64,000 nucleotides of DNA from Prevotella sp. MA2016 (GCF_000619825.1 NZ_JHUW01000011.1:147462-211461); one strand, 5' to 3'; numbered from the stretch's first letter, positions 54,433-62,191 are shown. A program made the numbers and translations. The notes: a model not told the origin generated them from the sequence alone.

Positions 54433-54855
54433 TTATTTTTTGAGCCAGTTGGCAATTTTTAATCCTTCAATACGGTTGAAATGCTTTACGTTATCGGTAA
54501 CTACCGTCAAACCTTCGCATAGCGCTTGACCCGCTATCAGCATGTCAAACTCATCTATCATTTCACCTTTCTTTTTTAGGGAATACTTAATTCTTCCGTA
54601 TTGTTCAGCTTGCTCAGAAAGTGGCAAAATATCAAAATACTCAATAAGTTTATTTATCTTCAGTAGCTCTTTGTTGTAGTATTCTTCCTTTTTTTCTTTG
54701 GCAAGATAGGCGCCATAAAATAACTCATGAATGGATACCGACGATACATAGCAGGATTTAACACCAGCTTTCAACACGTGTTCTATAACAGATGGTACAC
54801 CATCAAGAAAATCTATTAATATATTTGTATCGAGAAGGTATTGCTTATTTTTCAT
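54433..54855 (-). CDS. PIN-domain toxin, VapC-like
   Basis: This 140-residue protein has the PIN ribonuclease fold with the acidic residues in order: Asp9 (LLDTNILIDFL), Glu near 44 (SVSIHELFYGA), Asp near 104 (IDEFDMLIAGQAL) and Asp near 121 (VVTDNVKHF). VapC toxins cleave tRNA or rRNA with Mg2+. Its start lies inside the end of the upstream small gene (11-bp overlap), the normal antitoxin-toxin arrangement. The target RNA is unknown. Confidence 0.9.
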   Translation of the reverse strand: MKNKQYLLDTNILIDFLDGVPSVIEHVLKAGVKSCYVSSVSIHELFYGAYLAKEKKEEYYNKELLKINKLIEYFDILPLSEQAEQYGRIKYSLKKKGEMIDEFDMLIAGQALCEGLTVVTDNVKHFNRIEGLKIANWLKK

Positions 54856-55111
54856 CTGTGTATTTGTACTTTATCTCGCGGCCGCCGAAATGATGACTGT
54901 CGCGAAGCGATTTTTTTAACTCTTCAGCAGAAGGCTCGCCCTCATAGTGCAAAGCCTGAAGTTCACGAACAAACTCTTCATCGCTTTTGCGCTGTTTAAT
55001 CTGTTCCAGTTCCTCTGGCTCAACAAGATGCTCTGCCAACCACTGTCTGTTACTCAGACTCAGGCCGCTCAGCATGTGGAGGATGTTCTCCAGTGATAAG
55101 GTTGTTTTCAT
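54845..55111 (-). CDS. Antitoxin partner of the PIN toxin
   Basis: The start is set at 55111 (MKTTLSLENILHMLSGLSLSNRQWLAEHL) because the -7 box (55145-55138, minus strand) lies inside the longer ORF from 55150. The 88-residue protein is mainly helical and acidic in the middle (EPEELEQIKQRKSDEEF), with a C-terminal GGREIKYKYTDEK tail that may bind the toxin. It does not show a clear AbrB or Phd domain, but this form, in front of PIN genes, is common in Bacteroidota. Antitoxin function is inferred from the overlap and order. Confidence 0.75.
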   Translation of the reverse strand: MKTTLSLENILHMLSGLSLSNRQWLAEHLVEPEELEQIKQRKSDEEFVRELQALHYEGEPSAEELKKSLRDSHHFGGREIKYKYTDEK

Positions 55112-55137
55112 ATTCGAAAAATTATTTATTCCGGTGG

Positions 55138-55145
55138 CAAAAATA
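55138..55145 (-). promoter_or_regulatory. -7 promoter box of the toxin-antitoxin pair
   Basis: On the minus strand this is TATTTTTG, 26 bp before the antitoxin ATG. Confidence 0.6.
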
Positions 55146-55246
55146 CGCATTTTTGCAGAAACTTCAAAGTTTTTTTTGCGAAAACATGTAGAAATTTCAC
55201 AATTTAACGTTCAGGAAGTCGTATGCTTAAACATTTTCGCATCGCA

Positions 55247-55277
55247 AAACGATGAGCCGTGCCGCGGGGCATGGCTC
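55247..55277 (-). terminator. Possible terminator of the phage-like cluster
   Basis: GAGCCGTGCC (55254-55263) pairs with GGCATGGCTC (55268-55277), one G-U pair, GCGG loop. On the minus strand it is followed by ATCGTTTTGC, a weak T-run. It lies just after the M15 peptidase gene. Confidence 0.55.
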
Positions 55278-55288
55278 TCTGATTGTTT

Positions 55289-55759
55289 CTAGGCTTGGAT
55301 GAAGGCTACTTTGTGGCGGTTCTTGGGCGAGGCCGAGGGGGTGCTGGGGCGGACGGCGAAGTGCAGCCACACGGCACCGTAGCGATTCTTTTCTATCAGC
55401 AGCTCGTCGAACTCCTGCTGCGATTCCCGGGCGTAGGCCAGCAGGATGGCGGCATAGGTGATGGCCTGCTCCATGCCGCTGGTGCGGATGTCGGCCGCGC
55501 AACCCGTCAGGTGGTTAGAGGTGGCTGCTCCCCCAACCTTCCGGTTCAACTGCTGCGAGCGATAGCCCGAGTTGATCACAATAGATCGTCCGGCCCGTTC
55601 TCTCAGCGCTTCCAGCCATGTGCATAGGCGTTTTAGATTTGCTATCGCCTCATGACTAGGCACATTATACACTTCAGGATATTTGCTCCTGGTGAACTCT
55701 CCCAGCACAAAGTGAGGAGAGAGCTCCGCTTGACTGTTTAATTGTAATACCTGTTCCAT
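55289..55759 (-). CDS. M15 family zinc D-Ala-D-Ala carboxypeptidase-like peptidase
   Basis: This 156-residue protein without a signal peptide matches the small M15 (M15_3, phage endolysin-like) peptidases: SPHFVLGEFTRSKY near the start, IVINSGYRSQQLNRKVGGAATSNHLTGCAADI with the zinc-binding His and Asp, and WLHFAV near the C terminus with the second His. These cut peptide cross-links in peptidoglycan. Lack of an export signal suits a phage-type lysis enzyme or a relic. It is the last gene of an operon with the VirE/DUF3987 ATPase and a BRO antirepressor, one base after the small unknown gene. Confidence 0.88.
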   Translation of the reverse strand: MEQVLQLNSQAELSPHFVLGEFTRSKYPEVYNVPSHEAIANLKRLCTWLEALRERAGRSIVINSGYRSQQLNRKVGGAATSNHLTGCAADIRTSGMEQAITYAAILLAYARESQQEFDELLIEKNRYGAVWLHFAVRPSTPSASPKNRHKVAFIQA

Positions 55760-56128
55760 TTATTTTTTAATTTTTTTATTAATGTTGATGGCTGTGCTGT
55801 GGGGGAAGGCTTGGCTGTAGGCACTGTCGAGGGCCCGCAGGTCTATTTTGTAGAAGCTGATGCCTGTGCACACGGCCACGATGGCGCGCAACAGTTCGCG
55901 ATGCTTGCGGGGATAGAGCTTGACACTGGGCAACTCGTTCCAGCCTTCTTGCTCGCACTGGTGGCACACGTGCCAGATAAAATCGTCGTTGGCTGCGCCA
56001 CCAAACCAAGCCTTCAGTATGTTGCGGATGCAGTAGCGCTTATACTGCCCCCGCAGCAGGTGCCTGGTGCGCTCCAGCAGTAGCCAGAGCTGCACAAAGC
56101 ATTGTTGGGTATTGGCAATATCTGTCAT
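55760..56128 (-). CDS. Unknown small basic protein in the phage-like cluster
   Basis: I do not recognise this 122-residue protein. It is helical and basic, rich in Arg, Cys and His (RTRHLLRGQYKRYCIRNILKAWF, HVCHQCEQEGWN), which could form a metal-binding or nucleic-acid-binding patch. A Lys-rich end (INKKIKK) follows. It overlaps the VirE/DUF3987 gene by 4 bp and abuts the peptidase gene, so it is translated from the same message. Small genes in this position often accompany VirE-type ATPases in Bacteroidota elements. Confidence 0.65.
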   Translation of the reverse strand: MTDIANTQQCFVQLWLLLERTRHLLRGQYKRYCIRNILKAWFGGAANDDFIWHVCHQCEQEGWNELPSVKLYPRKHRELLRAIVAVCTGISFYKIDLRALDSAYSQAFPHSTAININKKIKK

Positions 56129-58383
56129 AGGTTGGCGAATTTTTGTTTAAACTGTTCGGTTTTACAATACCGATGGCTCACCTCGTCGTACACCAGATGA
56201 CCGCGAGTCTGCCACTGCCGCAGGGCACTTTTGCCATCGCCTTCGCGCCCTTGCTGCTGGCGCATCAGCATATACTGCTCGTGGGTAAACTCATCGGGCA
56301 GCAGGCGCAGCAGATTCTGAGGCCCCGAGCGGCGCTGTATCTCAACCTCCTCGCGCAACTCCTTCTCGAGCTGGGCTCCAAAGTAGAGCATCTTGCACCA
56401 CATGTTGTATTGCTCGCTCCAGCGCACAAAGTCGGCTATCGTCTTGTCCCACCGGTAGCCGTGGGCCACATAGAGCAGCATGCCTTTGAGCCATGCTATC
56501 ACGTTGGCGCGATACGACAGCACGCGGTAGGCCTCGCTTTCAAACAGGCGGGCAGCGTCTTTGTTTTCCAGTCGAATGTCGAGGGCAAGCTTCTTAGCCT
56601 GCGGGCACTCGATGAGTCCGCTGGCAGCCTCAAGCCGTTCGAGATAGGGCTTCAGCTCGGCAGCAAACTGCTCGTCGTAGATGCCCTGGATGGGCGGTTC
56701 GTCGTCGTCGTCATCATTACGGATGATGGTGGCCACATCCAGTCGGCTCACGGTGCCATCGTTCACCATCTTATAGAAAAACTTGCGCGCATTGGGTGGC
56801 GTGGTGCTGGCGTTGAAGTTCCATCGCAGCGGTGCGATACCACTCACGGAGTCGGCTCCTACGCGCTCCTGACCGGCCAGCGAGTTGTCGAAGGCTTTAC
56901 GGATAAGCAGGCCCACCTCATCTACCGAGCATTTGGATGTCACCTTCTTCAGCGCCTCTACCTCGTCCACGATGGTGAAGATGTAGCGCTGTCCGTTGTT
57001 GTGTGCATCCACGATGCGCTGGTTGAACACGGCGTCGGTAAGATTGTCTATCAGCATCTGTATGCAGATGTCGGCAGGGCGCGGGTCTTTCTTCTGCTTG
57101 CCAGCGGGGTTCTTGCGCTTCCACTCAGCCTCGCGCTCACGGTTGGGCTGGTCGCGCAGGCGGATATCCTCCATGATGTAATCGATGGGTTTCTTGATGC
57201 TGCCCTTACCGATACTCTGGCGGCCCACTAGCAGATTCATAAACGTGGCCTCGTGCTCCACGTTGTCCCAGTAGCGAAACTTCACGCCGTGCAGATGGGC
57301 ACCCAGCGCGGGAAACACTGCACTGGCCACGGCAGGCTTGTAGTAAGAGGGCACGTTGCGGGTGAGCAGTCTGATGAGTGGCGGCAACTTCTTGGGCAGT
57401 GGCGGCGGGGTGCTCATGGTGCCACCGCAGGCCTTTACGCCAGCCTGCGATTTCAGTGCCTGCAGCACCTGTTTCAGGCGGTAGGGCATGCCCTTGCGCG
57501 GCTCTTTCAGGGCGTTCTCGATGGTTTGCCGATATTCGCCCATATCGGCCTCGGTGCAGGTGCCATCGGGTGCTGCCCAGTAGTTGGGTATCACCAGCAT
57601 CAGCTGCTCCAGCTGGTAGCCGCAGATGCTGCGGATGGTAACGGCCAGCTCGAAGGTGAGCACGTTGCGGTCGCCCGCCGTGGGCTCCTTGCCACCGTTG
57701 AACATCTCCCAGTACTTGGCGATAATCTCGCTGAACGGCGTGCCGTTGTAATCTTTATCTTGGCACGGATTACACGGCTCTCTTTTAGAGAGACACTGCT
57801 CTTTTTCATTGATAACAGCCGTGTCCTTTTTTAAAAAGGCCGTGTCATCCGTGCCTAAAACTTCTTCGAGTTCGAAGATGGCATCATCCAGATAAATCAG
57901 CTGCTCGGTGCCGGTGGTGAAGAACACGCGGGTGATATCCTTGGCACCCTTGTCGTATTCCACGCCCAACAGTTGACTGGCCCAGCGCAGATTGTCCTCT
58001 TGCGAGCGCTCGGGGCGGCGGCGGAACACCAGGTGGTAGCCCTGTCCGCGGGCACTCTCTTCGAGCATCAGCAGCCCCAGTTCATCTTTTTTACTGAGTA
58101 TACGCTCGCGTATGGCGGGCATGTCGGCGGGCTCCAGATGGTCGATATCCATGCCCACGGTGGTGCTCAGTCGGGTGCTGCCCTTCAGTGTGCCGTCGGC
58201 ATTGGGCAGGCATGAGTAGTTCATCTGTGGCAGTCGGTTTTTCAGTTGTTCGTTACCGCTGCGGATGGCGGTCAGCAGTTGTTGCTGTTCGTCGCCGCCA
58301 CGCAGCGCCAGATAGTCTTCTCTCGTTAGTACGGGTCGCATCATCTTCGCCCCATCCTGATAATATATTATATGTACGCTCAT
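56125..58383 (-). CDS. VirE-N / DUF3987-type ATPase (primase-helicase-like)
   Basis: The ATG at 58383 is used in place of an upstream TTG at 58392; 752 residues. The N-terminal ~170 residues are of the VirE_N/BT4734 type (VHIIYYQDGAKMMRPVLTRE, TVGMDIDHLEP, FRRRPERS), related to primase-like domains. The C-terminal half resembles DUF3987, with Walker A VGRQSIGKGSIKKP (near residue 385), Walker B TIVDEVEALKK (near 472) and an arginine-rich sensor region. Such proteins occur in phages, plasmids and integrative elements, where they probably act in replication. Residues ~177-208 are encoded by an inserted palindromic repeat element, in frame. Confidence 0.82.
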   Translation of the reverse strand: MSVHIIYYQDGAKMMRPVLTREDYLALRGGDEQQQLLTAIRSGNEQLKNRLPQMNYSCLPNADGTLKGSTRLSTTVGMDIDHLEPADMPAIRERILSKKDELGLLMLEESARGQGYHLVFRRRPERSQEDNLRWASQLLGVEYDKGAKDITRVFFTTGTEQLIYLDDAIFELEEVLGTDDTAFLKKDTAVINEKEQCLSKREPCNPCQDKDYNGTPFSEIIAKYWEMFNGGKEPTAGDRNVLTFELAVTIRSICGYQLEQLMLVIPNYWAAPDGTCTEADMGEYRQTIENALKEPRKGMPYRLKQVLQALKSQAGVKACGGTMSTPPPLPKKLPPLIRLLTRNVPSYYKPAVASAVFPALGAHLHGVKFRYWDNVEHEATFMNLLVGRQSIGKGSIKKPIDYIMEDIRLRDQPNREREAEWKRKNPAGKQKKDPRPADICIQMLIDNLTDAVFNQRIVDAHNNGQRYIFTIVDEVEALKKVTSKCSVDEVGLLIRKAFDNSLAGQERVGADSVSGIAPLRWNFNASTTPPNARKFFYKMVNDGTVSRLDVATIIRNDDDDDEPPIQGIYDEQFAAELKPYLERLEAASGLIECPQAKKLALDIRLENKDAARLFESEAYRVLSYRANVIAWLKGMLLYVAHGYRWDKTIADFVRWSEQYNMWCKMLYFGAQLEKELREEVEIQRRSGPQNLLRLLPDEFTHEQYMLMRQQQGREGDGKSALRQWQTRGHLVYDEVSHRYCKTEQFKQKFANL
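57762..57858 (-). mobile_element. Palindromic MITE-like element, copy 2 (inside a gene, in frame)
   Basis: It begins GGCACGGATTACACGGC and ends GCCGTGTCATCCGTGCCTAA on the + strand, with an interior matching the reverse complement of the trpD-trpC copy (both carry TCTCTTTT-AGAGA, an ACAGCCGTGT block and a run of T then AAAAAG). Read on the minus strand it has no stop and encodes ~32 residues (for example AFLKKDTAVINEKEQCLSK) joining the VirE_N part to the rest. Confidence 0.85.
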
Positions 58384-58396
58384 AATTGTCAATTCT

Positions 58397-59095
58397 TCAA
58401 AAATTCGGGTATCCCAGTTTTGAGTTCAGGAATCTCACGCCTTCTAAGGTCCACGTCATATAGGTCTTCACCTTTTTCTGTCCCTTCAGAGAATAGGATA
58501 CGTGCGTGCGCAGGCGCACCAGATTGCGATGAACCAGATCGTCGCTGATGTTCCAGTGACCGTTGCGGCGATACTGTATGCCCATGTCGCGCACGATGGC
58601 GTTAAAGTCGCAGGTGGTCATGTTGAATGTCTTGGCCACCTGGGTGGCGGTGAGCGTGTCTTCGGCCTCCTCGTTCAGCAGGCGCAGGGTGTTACCTACA
58701 ATGGCATCGGCCCGGTGCAGGATTTCAACGGCTGAGAGGTCGCGGCCATCAGCAGCGTGGGTAGGAATGTAACCGCCCGTACGGCGAATCTGTGGCAGCA
58801 CCTCACTGGTAACCCAGCGCTTAAAGGCCTTGGCCTGTGGCAGTTTGGAAGAGAGCACCAGCGAGTAGAGTCCCGATTCGTTGATGATTGTTACTCGAGT
58901 TTCGTAGGCAGTGTCGCGAATTGCGACGGTGCCCTTATCTTCGGAATCTACATGCTTTCTAAGAGCATCGCGGGTGTTGCTGTATCCCAGCGCCTGGGCC
59001 ACATCTTTACCCACAAACATGATTTGATTATCAACCTGGCAAGTACGAATCTCGCCAAAAACTTCGCTTGTAAAAATTTGGATATTTGTTTCCAT
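58397..59095 (-). CDS. BRO-N domain phage antirepressor-like protein
   Basis: This 232-residue protein has an N-terminal BRO-N domain (residues ~1-105: IQIFTSEVFGEIRTCQVDNQIMFVGKDVAQALGYSN, NESGLYSLVLSSKLPQAKAFKRWVTSEVLPQIRRTGGY) and a C-terminal domain like the phage antirepressor ANT/KilAC region (LTATQVAKTFNMTTCDFNAIVRDMGIQYR). Such proteins bind DNA or a repressor and trigger phage gene expression. It lies 13 bp upstream of the VirE/DUF3987 gene in the same direction, and downstream of an S24-type peptidase that could be its repressor partner. Confidence 0.9.
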   Translation of the reverse strand: METNIQIFTSEVFGEIRTCQVDNQIMFVGKDVAQALGYSNTRDALRKHVDSEDKGTVAIRDTAYETRVTIINESGLYSLVLSSKLPQAKAFKRWVTSEVLPQIRRTGGYIPTHAADGRDLSAVEILHRADAIVGNTLRLLNEEAEDTLTATQVAKTFNMTTCDFNAIVRDMGIQYRRNGHWNISDDLVHRNLVRLRTHVSYSLKGQKKVKTYMTWTLEGVRFLNSKLGYPNF

Positions 59096-59194
59096 TGTTT
59101 GTTGAAAATTAACGAGCTTAGGAAAAGCGAAGATTGCTTGAGCTCATTTCATCCGGATACTTCTCCGCTCGTCTTTCAACTCATAGGTTATACA

Positions 59195-59479
59195 TTACTT
59201 ATTTAGTTTTACGATATCAGTAACCAGTATTTCTTGGAATACTTGGTTCTGATATTCATGTGTAGAGAAACGAAGTGTGGCACACACGATGTCACCTTCG
59301 TAGAACCTGCACGCCGCCAGATTGCCCAGCATGGCGCACACATACTCGTTTTCGAACTTCGATCCACCCAGCTCGCGCAGCACGATGTTGCACTTCTGGA
59401 TGGTACCACTCTCGGACTTTGCCGACTGCACGCCGAAGGCCTCGCCCTGGCGCACTACTCTCAAAATTTTTGTTTCCAT
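59195..59479 (-). CDS. Small OB-fold-like protein
   Basis: The start is set at 59479 (METKILRVVRQGEAFGV), because the promoter and upstream terminator occupy the longer ORF from 59560. The 94-residue protein has alternating beta strands (IQKCNIVLRELG, NEYVCAMLG, GDIVCATLRF, VFQEILVTDIVKL) with the strand order expected of an OB-fold single-stranded DNA-binding module, though this is judged only by eye. It lies between the S24 peptidase and BRO genes and may serve replication of the same element. Confidence 0.6.
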   Translation of the reverse strand: METKILRVVRQGEAFGVQSAKSESGTIQKCNIVLRELGGSKFENEYVCAMLGNLAACRFYEGDIVCATLRFSTHEYQNQVFQEILVTDIVKLNK

Positions 59480-59514
59480 AATTTCAAAGAACGTCTTGTC
59501 ATCGTTCGACGGTG

Positions 59515-59522
59515 CAAAAGTA
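59515..59522 (-). promoter_or_regulatory. -7 promoter box of the OB-like gene
   Basis: On the minus strand this is TACTTTTG, 35 bp before the ATG at 59479 and immediately after the S24 gene's terminator. Confidence 0.65.
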
Positions 59523-59525
59523 GGC

Positions 59526-59561
59526 ATAAAAAAAATGCGTTCCAATCTCTTGAAACGCATT
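59526..59561 (-). terminator. Terminator of the S24 peptidase gene
   Basis: AATGCGTT (59534-59541) pairs with AACGCATT (59554-59561), extended by CAA/TTG. On the minus strand it is followed by about eight T residues (59535-59527). Confidence 0.88.
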
Positions 59562-59599
59562 CGGTAACGGTTTTCGGTAAGTGTGTCAGGTTTCGGTAA
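59560..59599 (-). repeat. Three TTACCGAA direct repeats (minus strand)
   Basis: TTCGGTAA on the + strand occurs at 59560-59567, 59573-59580 and 59592-59599. They lie between the S24 gene and the promoter of the OB-like gene and could be repressor or replication-protein sites. Confidence 0.65.
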
Positions 59600-59644
59600 C
59601 TCTTGCGGCCAACTTACTGAAGGTTAGGTAATCATACGGGCAGC

Positions 59645-60454
59645 TTATTTTAGTTTTTCTTTCATAAATGCCATCAGCGCCAGTTCGCGCTTGCTGGCTC
59701 CCTGCTCGGCCCATTTGTCAACGGGGAAATACATATAAGTATGGTTGCTGAGGGTGCGCTGCACCGAGCCCTTGCGGCAAGCAAACTCGAAACTGGCTGG
59801 CAGAATGAGGGCCTGCACCTTGCGCTCAAACTGCGCCACACTGCACTGGCAGTCGCAGCAGTCGCGCATCACGCCATACACCACGGCCCATGCCGACGCC
59901 GCCCAGAACAGCGAACTGCCCTGCGCCACTGCCTCGGCCAGTCGCTCATACACGTCGGCCAGCTTGTGCTGATTTTTCTTAAACTTACGTATCTGCTCGT
60001 TGATGTGGCTGATGCTGTCGCGCGGTGTGCTCAGGTTGCATACCAGTCGGCCACAGAAGCGCACGTCCATGTCCTCGGTCAGCAGTATCGGTGCATACTT
60101 ATCGTTGGCAGGCAGCAGCCAGTGCTGGTTTTCCTCGTCCACGAAATAAGTCTTCAGCACCTCCTCGCCATCGATGGCCACCATCACCACCTCGCCCGAC
60201 CTCACGCTGCGCACGCTCTCAAGCAGCAGCGGGTCGCCGCTGTAGATGCCTATGCCCTGCATCGAGTCGCCCTGGGCATTCACGATAAACACCTGTCGGC
60301 CGCGCGTCAGCATACTTGGCAGCAGTATCATCTCTGGTGGCAGATCGCCCATCTCGCCAGGCAGTCCGCAACTCACTCCCACTTCATAGTACGGCACCCA
60401 TGTGTCGCACGTCATCTCAGTCAGCTCTTGGCTGATGTTACAGTTTTTTCTCAT
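59645..60454 (-). CDS. S24 (LexA/UmuD-like) peptidase-domain protein with extra C-terminal domain
   Basis: The N-terminal ~145 of 269 residues form an S24 peptidase domain: IVNAQGDSMQGIGIYSGDPLLLE with the nucleophile Ser64 and EEVLKTYFVDEENQHWLLPAND with the general base Lys101. There is no N-terminal helix-turn-helix as in LexA, so the DNA-binding part is absent or different. Residues ~150-269 are a helical extension with a Cys-rich stretch (MRDCCDCQCSVAQF) that I do not recognise. UmuD-like or SOS-linked control of the phage-like cluster is possible. It has its own promoter and terminator. Confidence 0.8.
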   Translation of the reverse strand: MRKNCNISQELTEMTCDTWVPYYEVGVSCGLPGEMGDLPPEMILLPSMLTRGRQVFIVNAQGDSMQGIGIYSGDPLLLESVRSVRSGEVVMVAIDGEEVLKTYFVDEENQHWLLPANDKYAPILLTEDMDVRFCGRLVCNLSTPRDSISHINEQIRKFKKNQHKLADVYERLAEAVAQGSSLFWAASAWAVVYGVMRDCCDCQCSVAQFERKVQALILPASFEFACRKGSVQRTLSNHTYMYFPVDKWAEQGASKRELALMAFMKEKLK

Positions 60455-60496
60455 GTCGTTTAAAGTTTATATCTTTTCAGTTTTTCTTTCATTCGC

Positions 60497-60536
60497 TGCG
60501 CCTCCACTCGGCGCCTCAAAAACGGCTGCAAAGATA
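60497..60536 (-). promoter_or_regulatory. Promoter and leader hairpin of the S24 gene
   Basis: On the minus strand the -7 box TATCTTTG is at 60536-60529. A leader hairpin GCGCC (60498-60502)/GGCGC (60510-60514) follows. A mini-ORF (MKEKLKRYKL) begins just after it and stops shortly before the S24 start. Confidence 0.55.
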
Positions 60537-60569
60537 ATACATTCTCCCGAATCCACCAAATTTTTCAGC

Positions 60570-60607
60570 AAAAAAAAAATGCTGACCGACGTGATTTGTC
60601 GGCCAGC
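60570..60607 (-). terminator. Terminator of the Ig/solenoid lipoprotein gene
   Basis: GCTGACCGAC (60581-60590) pairs with GTCGGCCAGC (60598-60607) with one mismatch. On the minus strand it is followed by A and about ten T residues. Confidence 0.9.
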
Positions 60608-60617
60608 AACTCCATCA

Positions 60618-62126
60618 TCACGGGGCAGCGTAGATGCTGGCATCGTTACCATTCTCATCCTTAACAGTTACAGTTACACTCATCGTACCGGATACGATGC
60701 CATAATAGCTAGGATTCGATATGACACCTGGACCAATATCCCATCCTGCATAAGCACCCTTCGTGGCTGTAATTGTGCCACCACTGATGGTGATGTTACC
60801 ACAAGTAGGACATGGACCAACAGAATACTGCCTTATACCCGTTCCGATACCTGCAGCATAATTACCACCATAGGCATTCACGGTACCGCCCGTAATCGTG
60901 ATATCGCGACAGTTTATAACGTAGTTGTAGGAGTACGCACCGCCCGCGCCAATGCCAGCACCCTCGAGGCCACCATAGGCATTCACGACACCGCCCGTAA
61001 TCGTGATATCGCGACACGCAGTTGCGCCCCAACCATTAGTACCTGTTCCGATACCAGCACCATATTGACCGGCATGTGCAGTCACCGTTCCACCTTGAAT
61101 GGTTATATCTTGGCAAGAACCACCGTTGCCAGCACCTATGGCCGCTGCTCCATCGGCAACTGTAGCATTGATGATACCACCTTTGATAACGATATTACCA
61201 GCGGCTCCTTGTTTTTGAGAGCCTATGCAGGCATAATTAACAGCACTTGAGGTCGCATTTAGCGTACCCTCGCCACTGAGGGTCAAGGTAGTGCCAATAG
61301 GACCTGCTTTTATCGCTGTATTTGTTGCAGAAATTGTACTTACCGTTTCCTTAATCAGAACAACGGTGGCATCGCCTAGGCATTCCACAGTATTATTAAC
61401 GGTTGCATCAGCAAGATATATTGTGGCGCCATCGGGGATAGAAACAGGATAGGTTGTTTCACCCGTCAGCACATCACCATCATGAGCAGTATATGCGGCT
61501 GTAAGAGTCGAAAGGTCAGATGAAGCAACAACAACGTTGCAAGTAGCGGTTTTACCACCGGCCTTGGCAGTGATGGCAACAGGCACAGCCGATGCTTTAA
61601 CGCCTGTAACCTTACCAGTTTCATCTACGGTAGCAATACTCTCATCGCTCGAACTCCACTGGATAGGGTAACCAGCAGGATCGATGGTTGGAGTGATTGT
61701 AGCGCTATTACCGACGGCAACAGTCAGCAATGCAGGAGTCGACAGCGAGTTAATAGGATCGTTAACCGTTACCTTGTACGATTTCGAATCGGCCAGGAAA
61801 ATCTTCTTGCCGCCGGTGCTGTAGCCAGTAGCGGTGGCAGTGATGGTGGCAGTACCTTCGGCAATGGCGGTTACCACGCCTTCGCCATCAACAGTAGCCA
61901 CATTGGTGTCGCTCGATGTATATTCCACCACGGCTGTGGTCACCGATACAGCCTGGCGCTTAAAAGTGTCGCCAATCTTGAGGGTTACTGGGGCTTCGTT
62001 CAACTGGAGATAAGCCGGTGTGGGATTGTCTTCGCTGGCGAAGATGTCGTCACAAGCAGTGAAGAGCACGGCCAGGCAGCACATCAGCGATGCCTGCAGC
62101 AGTCTTGTTAAAAAGTTCGTTCTCAT
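60618..62126 (-). CDS. Surface lipoprotein with Ig-like (BIG_2) domains and Gly-rich solenoid repeats
   Basis: This 502-residue protein begins with a lipoprotein signal (MRTNFLTRLLQASLMCCLAVLFTAC, lipidated Cys followed by DD, a surface-export-like context). Two BIG_2 bacterial Ig modules follow (about 40-120 and 128-200; TSSDTNVATVDGEGVVTAIAEG and SSSDESIATVDETGKVTGV). Residues ~290-480 are at least five repeats of the form ITI-x-GGTV-x-A-x-GG-x-x-GAGIG-x-G, a short right-handed beta-solenoid pattern. An adhesin or glycan-binding role is likely; no catalytic residues are evident. It has its own promoter and terminator. Confidence 0.85.
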   Translation of the reverse strand: MRTNFLTRLLQASLMCCLAVLFTACDDIFASEDNPTPAYLQLNEAPVTLKIGDTFKRQAVSVTTAVVEYTSSDTNVATVDGEGVVTAIAEGTATITATATGYSTGGKKIFLADSKSYKVTVNDPINSLSTPALLTVAVGNSATITPTIDPAGYPIQWSSSDESIATVDETGKVTGVKASAVPVAITAKAGGKTATCNVVVASSDLSTLTAAYTAHDGDVLTGETTYPVSIPDGATIYLADATVNNTVECLGDATVVLIKETVSTISATNTAIKAGPIGTTLTLSGEGTLNATSSAVNYACIGSQKQGAAGNIVIKGGIINATVADGAAAIGAGNGGSCQDITIQGGTVTAHAGQYGAGIGTGTNGWGATACRDITITGGVVNAYGGLEGAGIGAGGAYSYNYVINCRDITITGGTVNAYGGNYAAGIGTGIRQYSVGPCPTCGNITISGGTITATKGAYAGWDIGPGVISNPSYYGIVSGTMSVTVTVKDENGNDASIYAAP

Positions 62127-62191
62127 AATTAGATTGTTTTAAAAATTAATATTACGTTTAAAATTGTCACTGTCAAATAGGTTATATGCTG

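Noticed and set aside
59480..59560. Longer N terminus of the OB-like protein
   Set aside because: The region holds the S24 terminator and the -7 box, so it is probably not translated.
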